Below are positions 6,679-15,645 of a stretch of DNA of 64,000 nt, piece after piece. Positions within the stretch are counted from its first letter, which is position 1. Each line of letters opens with the position of its first letter. Position numbers and translations under genes: made by a program. This stretch comes from CAZOJJ01 sp964580105 (lineage in GTDB: Bacteria > Bacteroidota > Rhodothermia > Rhodothermales > Rubricoccaceae): NCBI GenBank assembly GCA_964580105.1, contig CAZOJJ010000007.1:26985-90984 (forward strand), read 5' to 3'. A model generated the notes under the pieces. The model had not been told where the DNA came from. It saw nothing but the letters and a program-made list of their open reading frames with translations, and did no database searches.

Positions 6679-9600
6679 TCAGTGCGCCTCGGCGGCGCAG
6701 TGGGGCAGGCCGAGCGACTGCCAGACGGCGCCGTCGGAAGCGCCGTCGCGCTCGAACCAGAGGGCCGGGCGCTGCATGGGCTCCGGCGCAATTTGGTCCA
6801 TCGTGTCGGCGTCGTAGAGGCGGCCGTTGGCCATCACGAAGCGGATCGAGCGGCTGTGCGCGAGGTCGTCGAGCGGGTTCTCGGCGAGCACGAGGAGGTC
6901 GGCCAGCTTGCCCGCCTCGAGGGAGCCGAGGTCGGCGTCGAGGCCGAGGTAGCGGGCGCCGTTGAGCGTGGCGGCGCGGATCGCTTCGAGCGGGGTCATC
7001 CCGCCCTGGCCGAACATCCACAGCTCCCAGTGCGCGCCGATCCCCTGCATCTGGCCGTGCGCGCCGAGGTTGACGCGGACGCCGCGGTCAGCCAGTGCCT
7101 TCACGGCCTCGGCCAGTTCGACGTGGTAGTATTCGCTCTCGGGCGCCAGCGTACGGCGGCGGGCGCGGGCGTCCACCACGCCGCGCGGCGTGAAGGCGAG
7201 CAGGCGGTCGTCCTCCCACACGTTCGTGTGGGCGTACCAGTAGTTCTCGCCCCAGATGCCGCCGTACCCGACGATGAGCGTGGGCGTGTAGTACACGTCG
7301 GTCGCGCCCCACAGACCGAGCACGTCGTCGTAGAGCGGGGCGACGGGGACGGCGTGCTCGATGCCGGTGTGGCCGTCCACGATCATGTTGACGTTGTGGA
7401 AGAACGTCGAGCCGCCCTCGGGAACGACCATCAGTCCCAGCTCACGGGCGGCCTGCAGGAGCTGCTGGCGCTGGTCGCGGCGCGGCTGGTTGTAGCTCTT
7501 GACCGAGACGGCGCCGACGGCCTTGAGGCGGCGGAGGTGGCTGCGCGCGTCGTCGATCGAGTTGACCGTCGCGCGGAAGTCGCCGTCGGCGCCGTAGAGG
7601 ATGGTGCCGGTGGAGAACACGCGCGGGCCGACGATCTCGCCCGCCCTGACGAGCTCGGCGAGGCTGAAGACCGTCTCGGTGTCGGCCGAGGGGTCGTGCA
7701 TCGTCGTGACGCCGAAGGCGAGGTTGGCGTAGTAGTTCCAGTTGGCGTGCGGGAGCGGGCCGTCGTAGAAGTGCCCCGCGTGCGCGTGTACGTCGATCAT
7801 GCCGGGCATGAGCGTGTGGCCGCTCACGTCCAGCGTCACCGCGCCCTCCGGCACGGCCACCGAGGCGCGCGGACCCACGGCCACGATCCGGTTGCCTTCC
7901 ACCACGACCGTCCCGTCCTCGATCACCTCGTCGCCGTTCATGGTGATGACCCGGCCGCCGACGAGCGCGACGGTCCCCTCGGGCGCGTCGAAGTCCGTCG
8001 TCAGGTCGATCCTCGTGCCGACGGTGTCGGGCTCGGGCAATGCGTCGGGCGCGTTCGCGCGGAAGGCGAAGGCCTCGTCGAGCGAGCGGGTGTAGACCTC
8101 GGGCCCGATCATCCAGCGGAGGGTTTCGGCGTCCACCCAGTGCAGCTCCGTCCCCGCATCGCGGCTGACGCGGGTGACGGGGAGCGCGCGCATGTCCTTG
8201 CTGAGTTCGATGTCGCCGCCCGTCCGCGGGAAGGGCGCGACGTAGACGTTGAAGGCGTCCACGAAGGCCACCCAGCGGCCGTCGGGGCTGGGGACGACCT
8301 CCGTCGGGTACTTCATCGTGAAGTGGGTGCGCTCGTCGCCGCCGTGGAGGCCCACGCTCCGGTAGCTCTTGCTCAGCCCGCCGCCGGCGAGGAACTCGAT
8401 GCGCTCGCCGTCGGGCGAAAAGCGCGGGTCACGGCCCGCGTCGGTGACGAGCCTCGGCTCGCCTCCCTCCGCCTCGACGACGTAGAGGCCGGTGTCAACG
8501 CCGTAGAGCGGGCCGCGGAGGCCGTTGCCGCCCTCGCGCTGGTAGACGACGCGGCGGCCGTCGGGCGAGAAGCGGGGCGTGCGGTAGTGGCCGGGCCGGT
8601 CCACGAGCACGCGGCTCTCGCCGGTGCGGAGGTCGAGCGTGCGGACGCGGCCGTAGTCCTCGTCGCTGAAGGTGGTGTAGACGAGCGTGCGGCCGTCGGG
8701 CGAGAACGACGGCTCATACTCGAAGTGGTCGTTCTGGCGCGTGAGGCGCTCGGGCCGGCCGTCCGGCAGGGTCGTCTTCCAGAGGTAGCCGACGGCGTGG
8801 AACACGAACGTGCGGCCGTCGGGCGCGGTGGCGGCGTCGCGGAGCATCCGCACCCGGAACCGCTCCGGCGCCACCTCGACGGGGAAACGGGCGGCCTCGG
8901 TGACGGTCTGCTCGACCTCGGCCGTGAAGGGGATCTCGGTGGCCGCGCCGGTTTCGGCGTCGAGGCGGAGGAGCCCGCCGTGGGCCCAGATCACGAGGCT
9001 CTCGCCGTCGGGCGTCCAGGCGTAACCGGGGTAGACGCCGAAGATGGCCCACGTCTCCTGCTGGTCGCGGCTGAGGCCGTCGTAGAGCGGGCGCGTGGCG
9101 CCGGTATCGAGGTCGTAGAGGAAGAGCACCTGCTCGTCACGCACGCGGCGGATGAACGCCAGCCGCTTGCCGTCGGGCGAGGGTTGCGGGCGGGCCGCGC
9201 CGCCCGGGCCGCGCAGGAGCGTCTCGACCTCGCCCGTCTCGCGGTCGAGGCGGCGGATGGCGTAGATGCCGGCGTTGGGGTCCTTGTTGTACTCGAAGGC
9301 CGGGCCGGGCGTGGCGTCCTCGGAGAAGTAGACGTAGCGGCCGTCGGGCGAGAGGGCGGGCTCGTTGCCCTGGTCCTGCTGATCGTTGCGGCGCTCGGTG
9401 AGTGGGAGGCCCGCGCCGCCGGAGCGGTGGTAGAGCCACAGCTCGCCCGCGCCGAGCGAGCGCGTGCCCGTGAAGTGCTTCCGCGCGATGACGTACTCGC
9501 CGTCGGGCGTCCAGACGGGGTTGTTGAGGAGGCGGAAATCCTCCTTCGTGACCGGCGTCGGGTTCGACCCGTCGCGGGCGATGATCCAGACGTTGTCGCC

Positions 9601-9948
9601 GCCCGCGCGGTCGCTCGTGAACACGATGTGGGCGCCGTCGGGCGAGAAGCGCGGCTGGAGGTCGAAGGCCGGGCCGGAGGTGATGCGCTCGGCCGTGCCC
9701 CCCTCGATGGGGAGGAGGTAGAGGTCGCCGAGGAGGTCGAAGACGATCTCGCGGCCGTCGGGGCTTACGTCGAGGTTCATCCACGTCCCCTCGTTCACGG
9801 TGAAGCGGACGGTCTCGGTGGGGCCGTGGGCGGCGTTGACGTCCCACGCGCCGTCGTCCGAGGCCGCCTCGGTGGAGTCGGCGGCCGCCTGGGCGAAGGC
9901 AGGCGCGGCGAGAAGGAGGGCGAGGAGCGCGGGCGAGAGCAGACGCAT
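6679..9948 (-). CDS. Secreted amidohydrolase with TolB-type beta-propeller
   Basis: The 1089-residue exported protein has two parts. Residues 1-20 are a signal peptide (LLALLLAAPAFAQ). The first half contains about ten WD40-like PD40 blades, each with an SPDGR/SPDGE core, forming a TolB-like propeller. The second half is a metal-dependent amidohydrolase with LMPGMIDVHAHAG (around 715) holding the HxH zinc ligands, and the closing LGSLEAGKLADLLVL strand typical of the family. The substrate may be a peptide or cyclic amide. The start at 9948 is the Met before the signal peptide. A TAACTTTC box (9973-9980, minus strand) may be its promoter -7 element. Confidence 0.9.
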   Translation of the reverse strand: MRLLSPALLALLLAAPAFAQAAADSTEAASDDGAWDVNAAHGPTETVRFTVNEGTWMNLDVSPDGREIVFDLLGDLYLLPIEGGTAERITSGPAFDLQPRFSPDGAHIVFTSDRAGGDNVWIIARDGSNPTPVTKEDFRLLNNPVWTPDGEYVIARKHFTGTRSLGAGELWLYHRSGGAGLPLTERRNDQQDQGNEPALSPDGRYVYFSEDATPGPAFEYNKDPNAGIYAIRRLDRETGEVETLLRGPGGAARPQPSPDGKRLAFIRRVRDEQVLFLYDLDTGATRPLYDGLSRDQQETWAIFGVYPGYAWTPDGESLVIWAHGGLLRLDAETGAATEIPFTAEVEQTVTEAARFPVEVAPERFRVRMLRDAATAPDGRTFVFHAVGYLWKTTLPDGRPERLTRQNDHFEYEPSFSPDGRTLVYTTFSDEDYGRVRTLDLRTGESRVLVDRPGHYRTPRFSPDGRRVVYQREGGNGLRGPLYGVDTGLYVVEAEGGEPRLVTDAGRDPRFSPDGERIEFLAGGGLSKSYRSVGLHGGDERTHFTMKYPTEVVPSPDGRWVAFVDAFNVYVAPFPRTGGDIELSKDMRALPVTRVSRDAGTELHWVDAETLRWMIGPEVYTRSLDEAFAFRANAPDALPEPDTVGTRIDLTTDFDAPEGTVALVGGRVITMNGDEVIEDGTVVVEGNRIVAVGPRASVAVPEGAVTLDVSGHTLMPGMIDVHAHAGHFYDGPLPHANWNYYANLAFGVTTMHDPSADTETVFSLAELVRAGEIVGPRVFSTGTILYGADGDFRATVNSIDDARSHLRRLKAVGAVSVKSYNQPRRDQRQQLLQAARELGLMVVPEGGSTFFHNVNMIVDGHTGIEHAVPVAPLYDDVLGLWGATDVYYTPTLIVGYGGIWGENYWYAHTNVWEDDRLLAFTPRGVVDARARRRTLAPESEYYHVELAEAVKALADRGVRVNLGAHGQMQGIGAHWELWMFGQGGMTPLEAIRAATLNGARYLGLDADLGSLEAGKLADLLVLAENPLDDLAHSRSIRFVMANGRLYDADTMDQIAPEPMQRPALWFERDGASDGAVWQSLGLPHCAAEAH

Positions 9949-10200
9949 GGCGGCAGGCGGGTGGACGGCCCCGAAAGTTACGCGCGGGCTTCCATCGCTT
10001 CCGGCACCCGCAGCCGGCTCATCGCCGGGGTCGCCGCAGGCCCGGGGCGAGGCCGAGGAACGGCACCGCCCCGCGATTCCGTGCAATCGGCCGAGTTCTC
10101 ACAACATCCGGCCGGCTCGTATGTTTAGAGGCCGGGCGCAGGAGGCAACCGCGCCCCGCCCTTCTTCTCTATCACCCACCCGCCCGCATGGGCTCTACCC

Positions 10201-10440
10201 ATGAAGAAGCTTTCCCTGCTGGCCGCGCTCGCCGCGTTCCTGGCCGTCGGCTGCGCCGACGAAACCGAGGTCGTGGTGCCCGAGGACGACGTCGTCCTCG
10301 AAGAGCAGGCCGACGACGCGGCCGACGATCTGGACGCGGCCATGGACGACATGGCGGACGACGTGGACGCGGCCGAAGACACCCTGGACGCCGCCATGGA
10401 CGGCGACCTGGACGGCGACCTGGACGGCGACGGCCAGTAG
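10201..10440 (+). CDS. Small acidic lipoprotein
   Basis: This 79-residue predicted lipoprotein has a lysine-led signal sequence ending in the lipobox LAVGC (Cys around 19). The mature part is almost entirely Asp/Glu/Ala with repeated DD and DLDGD elements, which suggests a low-complexity cation-binding tether. Function is unknown. A TATGTTTA box at 10120-10127 could be its promoter -7 element. The next gene encodes a lipoprotein of the same design, so the pair may have arisen by duplication. Confidence 0.75.
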   Translation: MKKLSLLAALAAFLAVGCADETEVVVPEDDVVLEEQADDAADDLDAAMDDMADDVDAAEDTLDAAMDGDLDGDLDGDGQ

Positions 10441-10609
10441 GCGTCCCCCCGCGTTCCCGGTCGCCCGACCCGCCGGCCCTCCGGTTTTTCACAAAGCGCG
10501 CGGCAACCTTCGAGCCTTTCGGCGGTTGAGGCGTGCGACCGGGGTTCGTCCGGTACCCAATTCACCCACCTCTCCCAGAGGACCTATCCGCCCATCCGGG
10601 CCATCACCC

Positions 10610-10801
10610 ATGAAGAAGTTCTTTGCCCTCACGTTCGTCGCCGCTGCCCTCGCCTTCACCGGCTGCGCCGAGGAGACCACCGAAATCGAGACGGAGGAGC
10701 CCGCCGTCATCGAGGAGCCGATGCCGGAGCCGATGCCGATGCCGGCCGACACGATGATCATGGACGACACGACCATGGTCGACACGACCGAGGCGATGTA
10801 A
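10610..10801 (+). CDS. Small acidic lipoprotein, second of pair
   Basis: The 63-residue product starts MKKFFALTFVAAALAFTGC with a clear lipobox Cys at 19. A short mature part follows, dominated by Glu, Pro and Met (PMPEPMPMP), then Asp/Thr. It shares signal peptide style and acidity with the gene 170 nt upstream, not detailed sequence. A strong intrinsic terminator follows 21 nt after the stop. Function is unknown. Confidence 0.75.
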   Translation: MKKFFALTFVAAALAFTGCAEETTEIETEEPAVIEEPMPEPMPMPADTMIMDDTTMVDTTEAM

Positions 10802-10822
10802 GCGTTTCGACGCTCGCTTCAG

Positions 10823-10855
10823 CCTGGCCCGCGGATCCGCGGGCCGGGTTTTTTT
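10823..10855 (+). terminator. Rho-independent terminator of the lipoprotein gene
   Basis: A perfect 20-bp palindrome (10826-10845, centred on GGATCC) is extended by three more pairs and followed directly by seven T residues (10849-10855). On the other strand the T-run provides the TTA that is the stop codon of the converging GH15 gene. Confidence 0.92.
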
Positions 10856-12815
10856 ATGCGGTCTCCCCCGTTGCCTGGGTGACGACGGGCTCGGCGGGCG
10901 AGCGGGCCGGCTCGGGCTCCGAGGGGTGCTGCCCGTACCAAAGCCGGCCGCCGACCTCGTCGAGCGCGCGGTCGAGGTTGTAGGCGGCCGAGATGAGACC
11001 GAGGTGGCTGAAGGCCTGGGGGAAGTTGCCGAGCGCCTGCCCCCGCAGCCCCGTCATCTCCGCGAACAGGCCGAGGTGGTTGGCGTAGCCGAGCATCTTC
11101 TCGAACATCACGTACGCCTTCCCCAGGTACGCCGGCTCGATGTGGCCGGCCCGCGCGAGCAACTCCACCAGCCAGAACGTGCAGAGGTTGAACGCCCCTT
11201 CCTCGGTGCCGCCCACGCCGTCGCTCACCTCGTGGAGGTTGTAGCGCCAGACGAGGCAGTCCGACGTGAGCCCGCCCTCCTCGGGGGCCCGGAGCGTCTG
11301 CTCCAGCGTCGCGAGGGTGCGGGGGTCGTTGGGGCCGGTGAAGAAGACGAGGGGGAGGAGGAGGTTGGAGGCGTCGAGGGCGTTTCCGTCGAAGGTCTGG
11401 ACGAAGGCACCGCGCCGCTCGCTCCATCCGCGCGCCATGATGGCCTGGTAGATCCGGTCGCGCGTCTCGATCCAGCGCTGCCGTGGGGCGGGGAGCGCAC
11501 GCTTGTCGGCCAGGCGGAGAGCGCGGTCGAGGGCGACCCAGCACATCAGCTTGGAGTAGACGAACTGGTCGCGCAGGCCGCGCACCTCCCAAATCCCCTC
11601 GTCCGGCCGCTCCCAGTTCTCGCACACCCAGTCGACGTAGCGGACGATGTCCTGCCAGAACTCCCACGCGATGGGCGTGCCGTACTTGTCGTAGAGGTAA
11701 ACGGCGTCGAGGAGCTCGCCGTAGATGTCGAGCTGCAGCTGGCCGTGGGCGGCGTTGCCGATGCGAACGGGCCGCGAGCCCATGTAGCCGTCGAGGTGGT
11801 CGAGCGTCTGCTCGGTGAGCGTCCGCCGGCCGTCGATGCCGTAGACGATCTGGAGCGGGCCGTTGGGATCATCCGGGATGCCGGCCTCGCAGCGCTCGCG
11901 GAGCCAGCCGATGAAGGCGCGGACCTCGGCGGTGAAGCCGATGCGGAGCAGGCCGTAGAGCGTGAAGGCGGCATCGCGGATCCAGGAGTAGCGGTAGTCC
12001 CAGTTCCGATGCCCGCCGACGTGCTCGGGCAGGCTCGTCGTCGGCGCGGCGACGATGGCGCCGGTGGGCTCGAAGGTGAGCAGCTTGAGGAGGAGTGCAC
12101 TGCGACGGACCTGCTCGCGCCAGCGCCCGGTGTAGGTGCACGACTGCAGCCAGTCCCGCCAGAAGTCGGTGGTCTGGCGAAAGAGGGCGTACTCGGCCGT
12201 GCGGGAGAGGGGCCTTTCGAGCACGCCGCCGGCGTCGAGGTAGCGGAGTTCGAACGTCACGCGGTCGCCACGCGTGAGCTCGAAGTCGCGGACGACGGCC
12301 GGGCGGTCCGGATCGGCCTCGTCCACGTAGAGCGTGCGGACGGTAGAGAGGCCGAGGCGCACGCCGCGTGTGCTCGTGAAAACGGCCCCCTCGGGCGTCA
12401 ATTCGACGCGGTGCGGGTCCCGGCCGTAGTCGAAGGCGGGCTGGCACCGAACCCGGACGTGGACCCTACCGCGCAGGACGCGGACGTGTCGGATGAGGCG
12501 GTGGTACCCCGCGTCCGGCCCGATGTCCCCCACGGGCATGTAGTCCACGATCTCGGCGGCCCCACGCTGATCTGCATAGCGCGTCATGAGGACGTTCGAG
12601 TCGGGGAGGTAGACCTGGAGACAGGGGAAGTCGCCGTCGAACGCGATCTGGAAGCGCCCCCCTTTCCGGCTGTCGAGGATGGCGCCGAAGACGCTGGGGG
12701 AGTCGAAGTGCGGGAAGCAGAGCCAGTCGATGGAGCCGTTCTTGCCGACGAGGGCGGCCGTGCGCATGTTGCCCACGAGGCCGTAGTCCTCAATGGGGAG
12801 GTAGTCCGAAGTCAT
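10854..12815 (-). CDS. Glycoside hydrolase family 15 protein, trehalase/glucoamylase type
   Basis: This 653-residue GH15 enzyme has the N-terminal trehalase-like beta domain (YLPIEDYGLVGNMRTAAL, SIDWLCFPHFDSPSVF) and an (alpha/alpha)6 catalytic barrel. Catalytic-region motifs are present: WDYRYSWIRDAAFTLYGL, DEGIWEVRG and GGTEEGAFNLCTFW. Bacterial members hydrolyse trehalose or alpha-1,4-glucans. Linkage with otsA and otsB argues for trehalose. The ATG at 12815 gives the conserved N-terminus. It lies 67 nt downstream of otsB and is the last gene of the operon. The predicted enzyme would degrade the product of its two operon partners, implying turnover or buffering of the trehalose pool. Confidence 0.88.
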   Translation of the reverse strand: MTSDYLPIEDYGLVGNMRTAALVGKNGSIDWLCFPHFDSPSVFGAILDSRKGGRFQIAFDGDFPCLQVYLPDSNVLMTRYADQRGAAEIVDYMPVGDIGPDAGYHRLIRHVRVLRGRVHVRVRCQPAFDYGRDPHRVELTPEGAVFTSTRGVRLGLSTVRTLYVDEADPDRPAVVRDFELTRGDRVTFELRYLDAGGVLERPLSRTAEYALFRQTTDFWRDWLQSCTYTGRWREQVRRSALLLKLLTFEPTGAIVAAPTTSLPEHVGGHRNWDYRYSWIRDAAFTLYGLLRIGFTAEVRAFIGWLRERCEAGIPDDPNGPLQIVYGIDGRRTLTEQTLDHLDGYMGSRPVRIGNAAHGQLQLDIYGELLDAVYLYDKYGTPIAWEFWQDIVRYVDWVCENWERPDEGIWEVRGLRDQFVYSKLMCWVALDRALRLADKRALPAPRQRWIETRDRIYQAIMARGWSERRGAFVQTFDGNALDASNLLLPLVFFTGPNDPRTLATLEQTLRAPEEGGLTSDCLVWRYNLHEVSDGVGGTEEGAFNLCTFWLVELLARAGHIEPAYLGKAYVMFEKMLGYANHLGLFAEMTGLRGQALGNFPQAFSHLGLISAAYNLDRALDEVGGRLWYGQHPSEPEPARSPAEPVVTQATGETA

Positions 12816-12882
12816 GCTCGGGTGGAAAGAGAAACGGGAGCCGAAACGCGCAGGGCGCGCCGCGTGTTCGGATCGTTCTCGC

Positions 12883-13599
12883 TCACTCCGCGTGCCGCCA
12901 CCAGCCCCGCAGGTACGCCACGACGGCGTCCACGTCCGGGAGGCGGTAGCGGGCGGCGGTCTCACCCTCGCCCACCTTCACCGTGACGGCCTCGGGATGC
13001 GTGGCGTGGAGCGCGCGGAAGGCATCCTCGTCGGTCACGTCGTCGCCGAGGTAAACCGGCGTGTGCTTGGGGTGCCGCGCGGCGATGCGGGCCACGGCCG
13101 TGCCCTTCGAAATCCCCCGCACCCGGAGCTCGACGACCTTCTTGCCCCAGATGGGCTCCAGCGCCTCGGGCGCCTCGGCGGCCCAGGCGTGGAGCGCCGC
13201 CTTCGCGGCGGCCTCGTCCTCCGCCTGGCGGTAGTGGACGGCGAACGCGGCGCCCTTGTCCTCGACACGGACGCCGGGCAGGTCCGGCACGGTCTCGCGC
13301 AGACGACGCAGCGCCTCGCCGTGCTCGGCGAGGCCGGGCCGCCGGACCGGACCGCCGAGGCGGCTCTCCTCGGCCCCGTGCAGCCCGACCGCCCGCACGC
13401 GGAGGTTGGGGAGGAAGCGGCTGAGCGCGGCGAGGTCGCGGCCGGTGACGAGCCAGACGGGGTGGTCGAGCGCGAGGAGGTGGAGGACGACGGGCACGGC
13501 CGGGTGCGGCCTCGCCTGCGCCGGATCAGCGACGAGGGGGGCGAGGGTGCCGTCGTAGTCGAGGAAGAAGAGGGGCTGGCCGGGGCGCGGCGGGGTCAT
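12883..13599 (-). CDS. otsB: Trehalose-6-phosphate phosphatase
   Basis: It dephosphorylates trehalose-6-phosphate to trehalose in the cytoplasm. The 238-residue HAD-superfamily protein shows motif I FFLDYDGTLAPL (nucleophile and acid-base Asp), motif II WLVTGRD, the lysine-containing RGISKGTAVARI, and motif IV LGDDVTDEDAF. The start is 1 nt from the otsA stop, which indicates translational coupling. Length and motif order are normal for OtsB. Confidence 0.94.
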   Translation of the reverse strand: MTPPRPGQPLFFLDYDGTLAPLVADPAQARPHPAVPVVLHLLALDHPVWLVTGRDLAALSRFLPNLRVRAVGLHGAEESRLGGPVRRPGLAEHGEALRRLRETVPDLPGVRVEDKGAAFAVHYRQAEDEAAAKAALHAWAAEAPEALEPIWGKKVVELRVRGISKGTAVARIAARHPKHTPVYLGDDVTDEDAFRALHATHPEAVTVKVGEGETAARYRLPDVDAVVAYLRGWWRHAE

Positions 13600-13600
13600 C

Positions 13601-15049
13601 TCAGGCCGCTACCGGGATGACGGACGGAACGGCGGCGGCCTGCCCGTCTCCGCCCACCTCGCGGGTGGAGGCGGGCCGGGCTCGTTCCAACGCCTTCAGG
13701 AACCGGTCGGCCCAGCCGTGGACGTCGAGGCGTCGGACGGCCGCCTTCATCCGCGCGAGGCGCTGGGCGCGCGCCTCGGCGTCGAGCGTGAGCGCCTCGT
13801 AGAGCGCCAGCGCCAGGCCCTCGGTGTCGTACGGGTTGGCCGTGATGGCGCCGTCGAGGTAGTCCGCCGCGCCGGTGAGCTCGGAGAGCACGAGGGCGCC
13901 GGGCCGTTCCAGCCGGCTCGCAGCGGCGAACTCGTGGGCGACGAGGTTCATGCCGTCGCGGAGCGGCGTGACGAAGGCCACGTCGGCCGCGCGGTAGAGC
14001 ACGGCGAGCTCGGCCTGGTCGAAGGCGCGGTAGCGGTAGCGGATGGGCTCCCAGTTGCCCTCGGAAAACGCCCCGTTGATGCGGCCGACGGCCTCGTCCA
14101 CCTCCCGCTTGAGCTGGTCGTACGTCTCGATGCCCGTCCGGCTCGGCGTGGCGATCTGCACGAGGGCGACGCGCCCGTGCATCTCGGGGTAGCGGTGGAG
14201 GAAGGCCTCGAAGGCGTCGAGGCGGAGGAGCAGGCCCTTCGTGTAATCGAGCCGGTCCACGGCCGCCACGAGGAGCTCGGCACCGATGGCCTCGCGGAGG
14301 CGCTCGGCGTCGCGGGCGGTCTCCTCGCTCACACCCATCGCCTCGAAGCGCGCGGCGTCGATGCCGATGGGGAAGGCTTCGGCGCGGATGGTCCGGCCCT
14401 CCCAGTGGATCGTCGTGCCGTCGATGTCGGCGCCGAGCAGGTCGCGCGCGGACTCGCGGAAGTTCTCGGCGTAGCCCTCGGTGTGGAACCCGACGAGGTC
14501 GGCGCCGAGCATCCCGCGCAGGAGTGGGCGGGCCGAGGGGAGGATGCGGAGAACCTCGGGGGCGGGCCAGGGAATGTGCCAGAAGTGGCCGATCGGGGCG
14601 TCCGGGCGGGCGGCGCGGAGCTTCTCCGGCACGAGCATGAGGTGGTAGTCCTGCACCCAGAATCGGGCGTCGCCGCGCGCGGCCTCCAGCGCGGCCTCGG
14701 CGAACCGCTCGTTGACGGCCTGGTACGTCTCCCAGAACACCCGGTCGGGCTCGGCGTGATCGACGAGGTAGTGGGAGAGCGGCCAGAGCACCCGGTTGGC
14801 CATCCCGTTGTAGTACCCTTCGAAGGCCTCGGCGTCGAGCGGGACGCGGTGGACGGTGAAGCGGGGGTCCGCCTCGGGATAGGGCTGGGTGAGGGGGGCG
14901 TCCTCGTCCGGTTCCCGCATGGCGATCCAGGCACCGCCGCGCTCTTCGAGGACCGGCAGGAGCGCCGTGGCGAGCCCGCCGAGACCGGGCACCCAGCCGT
15001 CCTCCGTGGGGCGAATGGGGGCACGGTTGGCAAGAAGAACGAGCGACAT
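13601..15049 (-). CDS. otsA: Alpha,alpha-trehalose-phosphate synthase
   Basis: A GT20 retaining glycosyltransferase that joins a sugar nucleotide (usually UDP-glucose) and glucose-6-phosphate. The 482 residues contain the acceptor loop GLGGLATAL, WVQDYHLMLVP, FWHIPWPAPE, the donor-site DRLDYTKGL and RDGMNLVAHEF. The ATG at 15047-15049 gives the usual MSLVLLANRAP start; an upstream start would add an unconserved tail. It is first in an otsA-otsB-GH15 operon. Trehalose is a compatible solute, which fits a marine or desiccation-exposed lifestyle (inference). Confidence 0.95.
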   Translation of the reverse strand: MSLVLLANRAPIRPTEDGWVPGLGGLATALLPVLEERGGAWIAMREPDEDAPLTQPYPEADPRFTVHRVPLDAEAFEGYYNGMANRVLWPLSHYLVDHAEPDRVFWETYQAVNERFAEAALEAARGDARFWVQDYHLMLVPEKLRAARPDAPIGHFWHIPWPAPEVLRILPSARPLLRGMLGADLVGFHTEGYAENFRESARDLLGADIDGTTIHWEGRTIRAEAFPIGIDAARFEAMGVSEETARDAERLREAIGAELLVAAVDRLDYTKGLLLRLDAFEAFLHRYPEMHGRVALVQIATPSRTGIETYDQLKREVDEAVGRINGAFSEGNWEPIRYRYRAFDQAELAVLYRAADVAFVTPLRDGMNLVAHEFAAASRLERPGALVLSELTGAADYLDGAITANPYDTEGLALALYEALTLDAEARAQRLARMKAAVRRLDVHGWADRFLKALERARPASTREVGGDGQAAAVPSVIPVAA

Positions 15050-15184
15050 GGAGGGAGATGGGCGATGAACGGGGATGGGGATACGGCCTCCGCTACACGC
15101 TGTTCTCGCTTCCTCGCGCAATCGGGATTTGCCGGACGGGATTTAGCGATGCACTAACGCGAGGGCGCCCGGAGTGCCGCGCCG

Positions 15185-15192
15185 TATCTTTG
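15185..15192 (+). promoter_or_regulatory. TAnnTTTG-type -7 element of tRNA-Leu
   Basis: TATCTTTG matches the Bacteroidota sigma-factor -7 consensus TAnnTTTG. It ends 7 nt before the mature tRNA, so transcription would begin at or next to the tRNA 5' end. No clear TTTG -33 element stands at the expected distance. Confidence 0.65.
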
Positions 15193-15199
15193 ACGGCCT

Positions 15200-15283
15200 G
15201 CCCGGATGGCGGAACCGGTAGACGCAGCAGACTCAAAATCTGCCGCCCGCGAGGGCGTGGGGGTTCGAGTCCCCCTCCGGGCA
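15200..15283 (+). tRNA. tRNA-Leu (anticodon CAA)
   Basis: Acceptor arms GCCCGGA (15200-15206) and TCCGGGC (15276-15282) pair fully. The anticodon stem GCAGA/TCTGC encloses the loop CTCAAAA, giving anticodon CAA (decodes UUG). A long variable arm as in type II tRNAs and a GGTTCGAGTCC T-arm follow. Total length is 84 nt with discriminator A. The 3' CCA is not encoded. Confidence 0.96.
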
Positions 15284-15645
15284 CAGAAGGAGGCCTATGG
15301 GATGGCCGCCTGGTTGGGCATAGGTACCAACTACGATCGTGTGGTAGGGGGCACCCTACATGGCACCCCTACGCCCAGGAATTCCGTGAGCATAACAGCA
15401 TAAAGCAAAACCGCTTAATTATTTACGACAGATATCACACCATTCACTACACATAAATACAACAGGGCACACGGTAACTCCTTAATACCTCGTTCGACTT
15501 CGAAACACGCGTCACGCTGAGGAGCCCTCCCGGGCCAACCCAACGAGCGAGGGCAGGTCGCAACCCTGTGGCTTCGCCTCAACGGTGCCGGGGCGAGAGG
15601 TGCACGCCGCGCTTTACGGTCACGGACGCCGCCGCCCGAGCCTTG
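15284..15645. other. AT-richer spacer downstream of tRNA-Leu
   Basis: I find no gene. The part from about 15375 to 15500 is visibly richer in A and T than anything nearby (e.g. TAATTATTTACGACAG). This is typical of remnants at a tRNA integration site, but I see no integrase and no second copy of the tRNA 3' end in the window. A partial inverted repeat (GTAGGGG...CCCCTAC) lies near 15345-15373. Confidence 0.5.

Noticed and set aside
6550..10128. Long plus-strand open frame of 1192 codons opposite the amidohydrolase
   Set aside because: It is the antisense shadow of a gene whose PD40 and amidohydrolase motifs fix the true strand; the shadow has only low-complexity Val/Ala/Arg/Glu sequence.
10188..10529. 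Plus-strand Arg/Gly-rich frame overlapping the first acidic lipoprotein
   Set aside because: It is an alternate-frame reading of the Asp-rich lipoprotein gene, whose signal peptide and lipobox are convincing.
15300..15645. Integrase or att site after tRNA-Leu
   Set aside because: No integrase motif and no repeat of the tRNA 3' end was found in the window.
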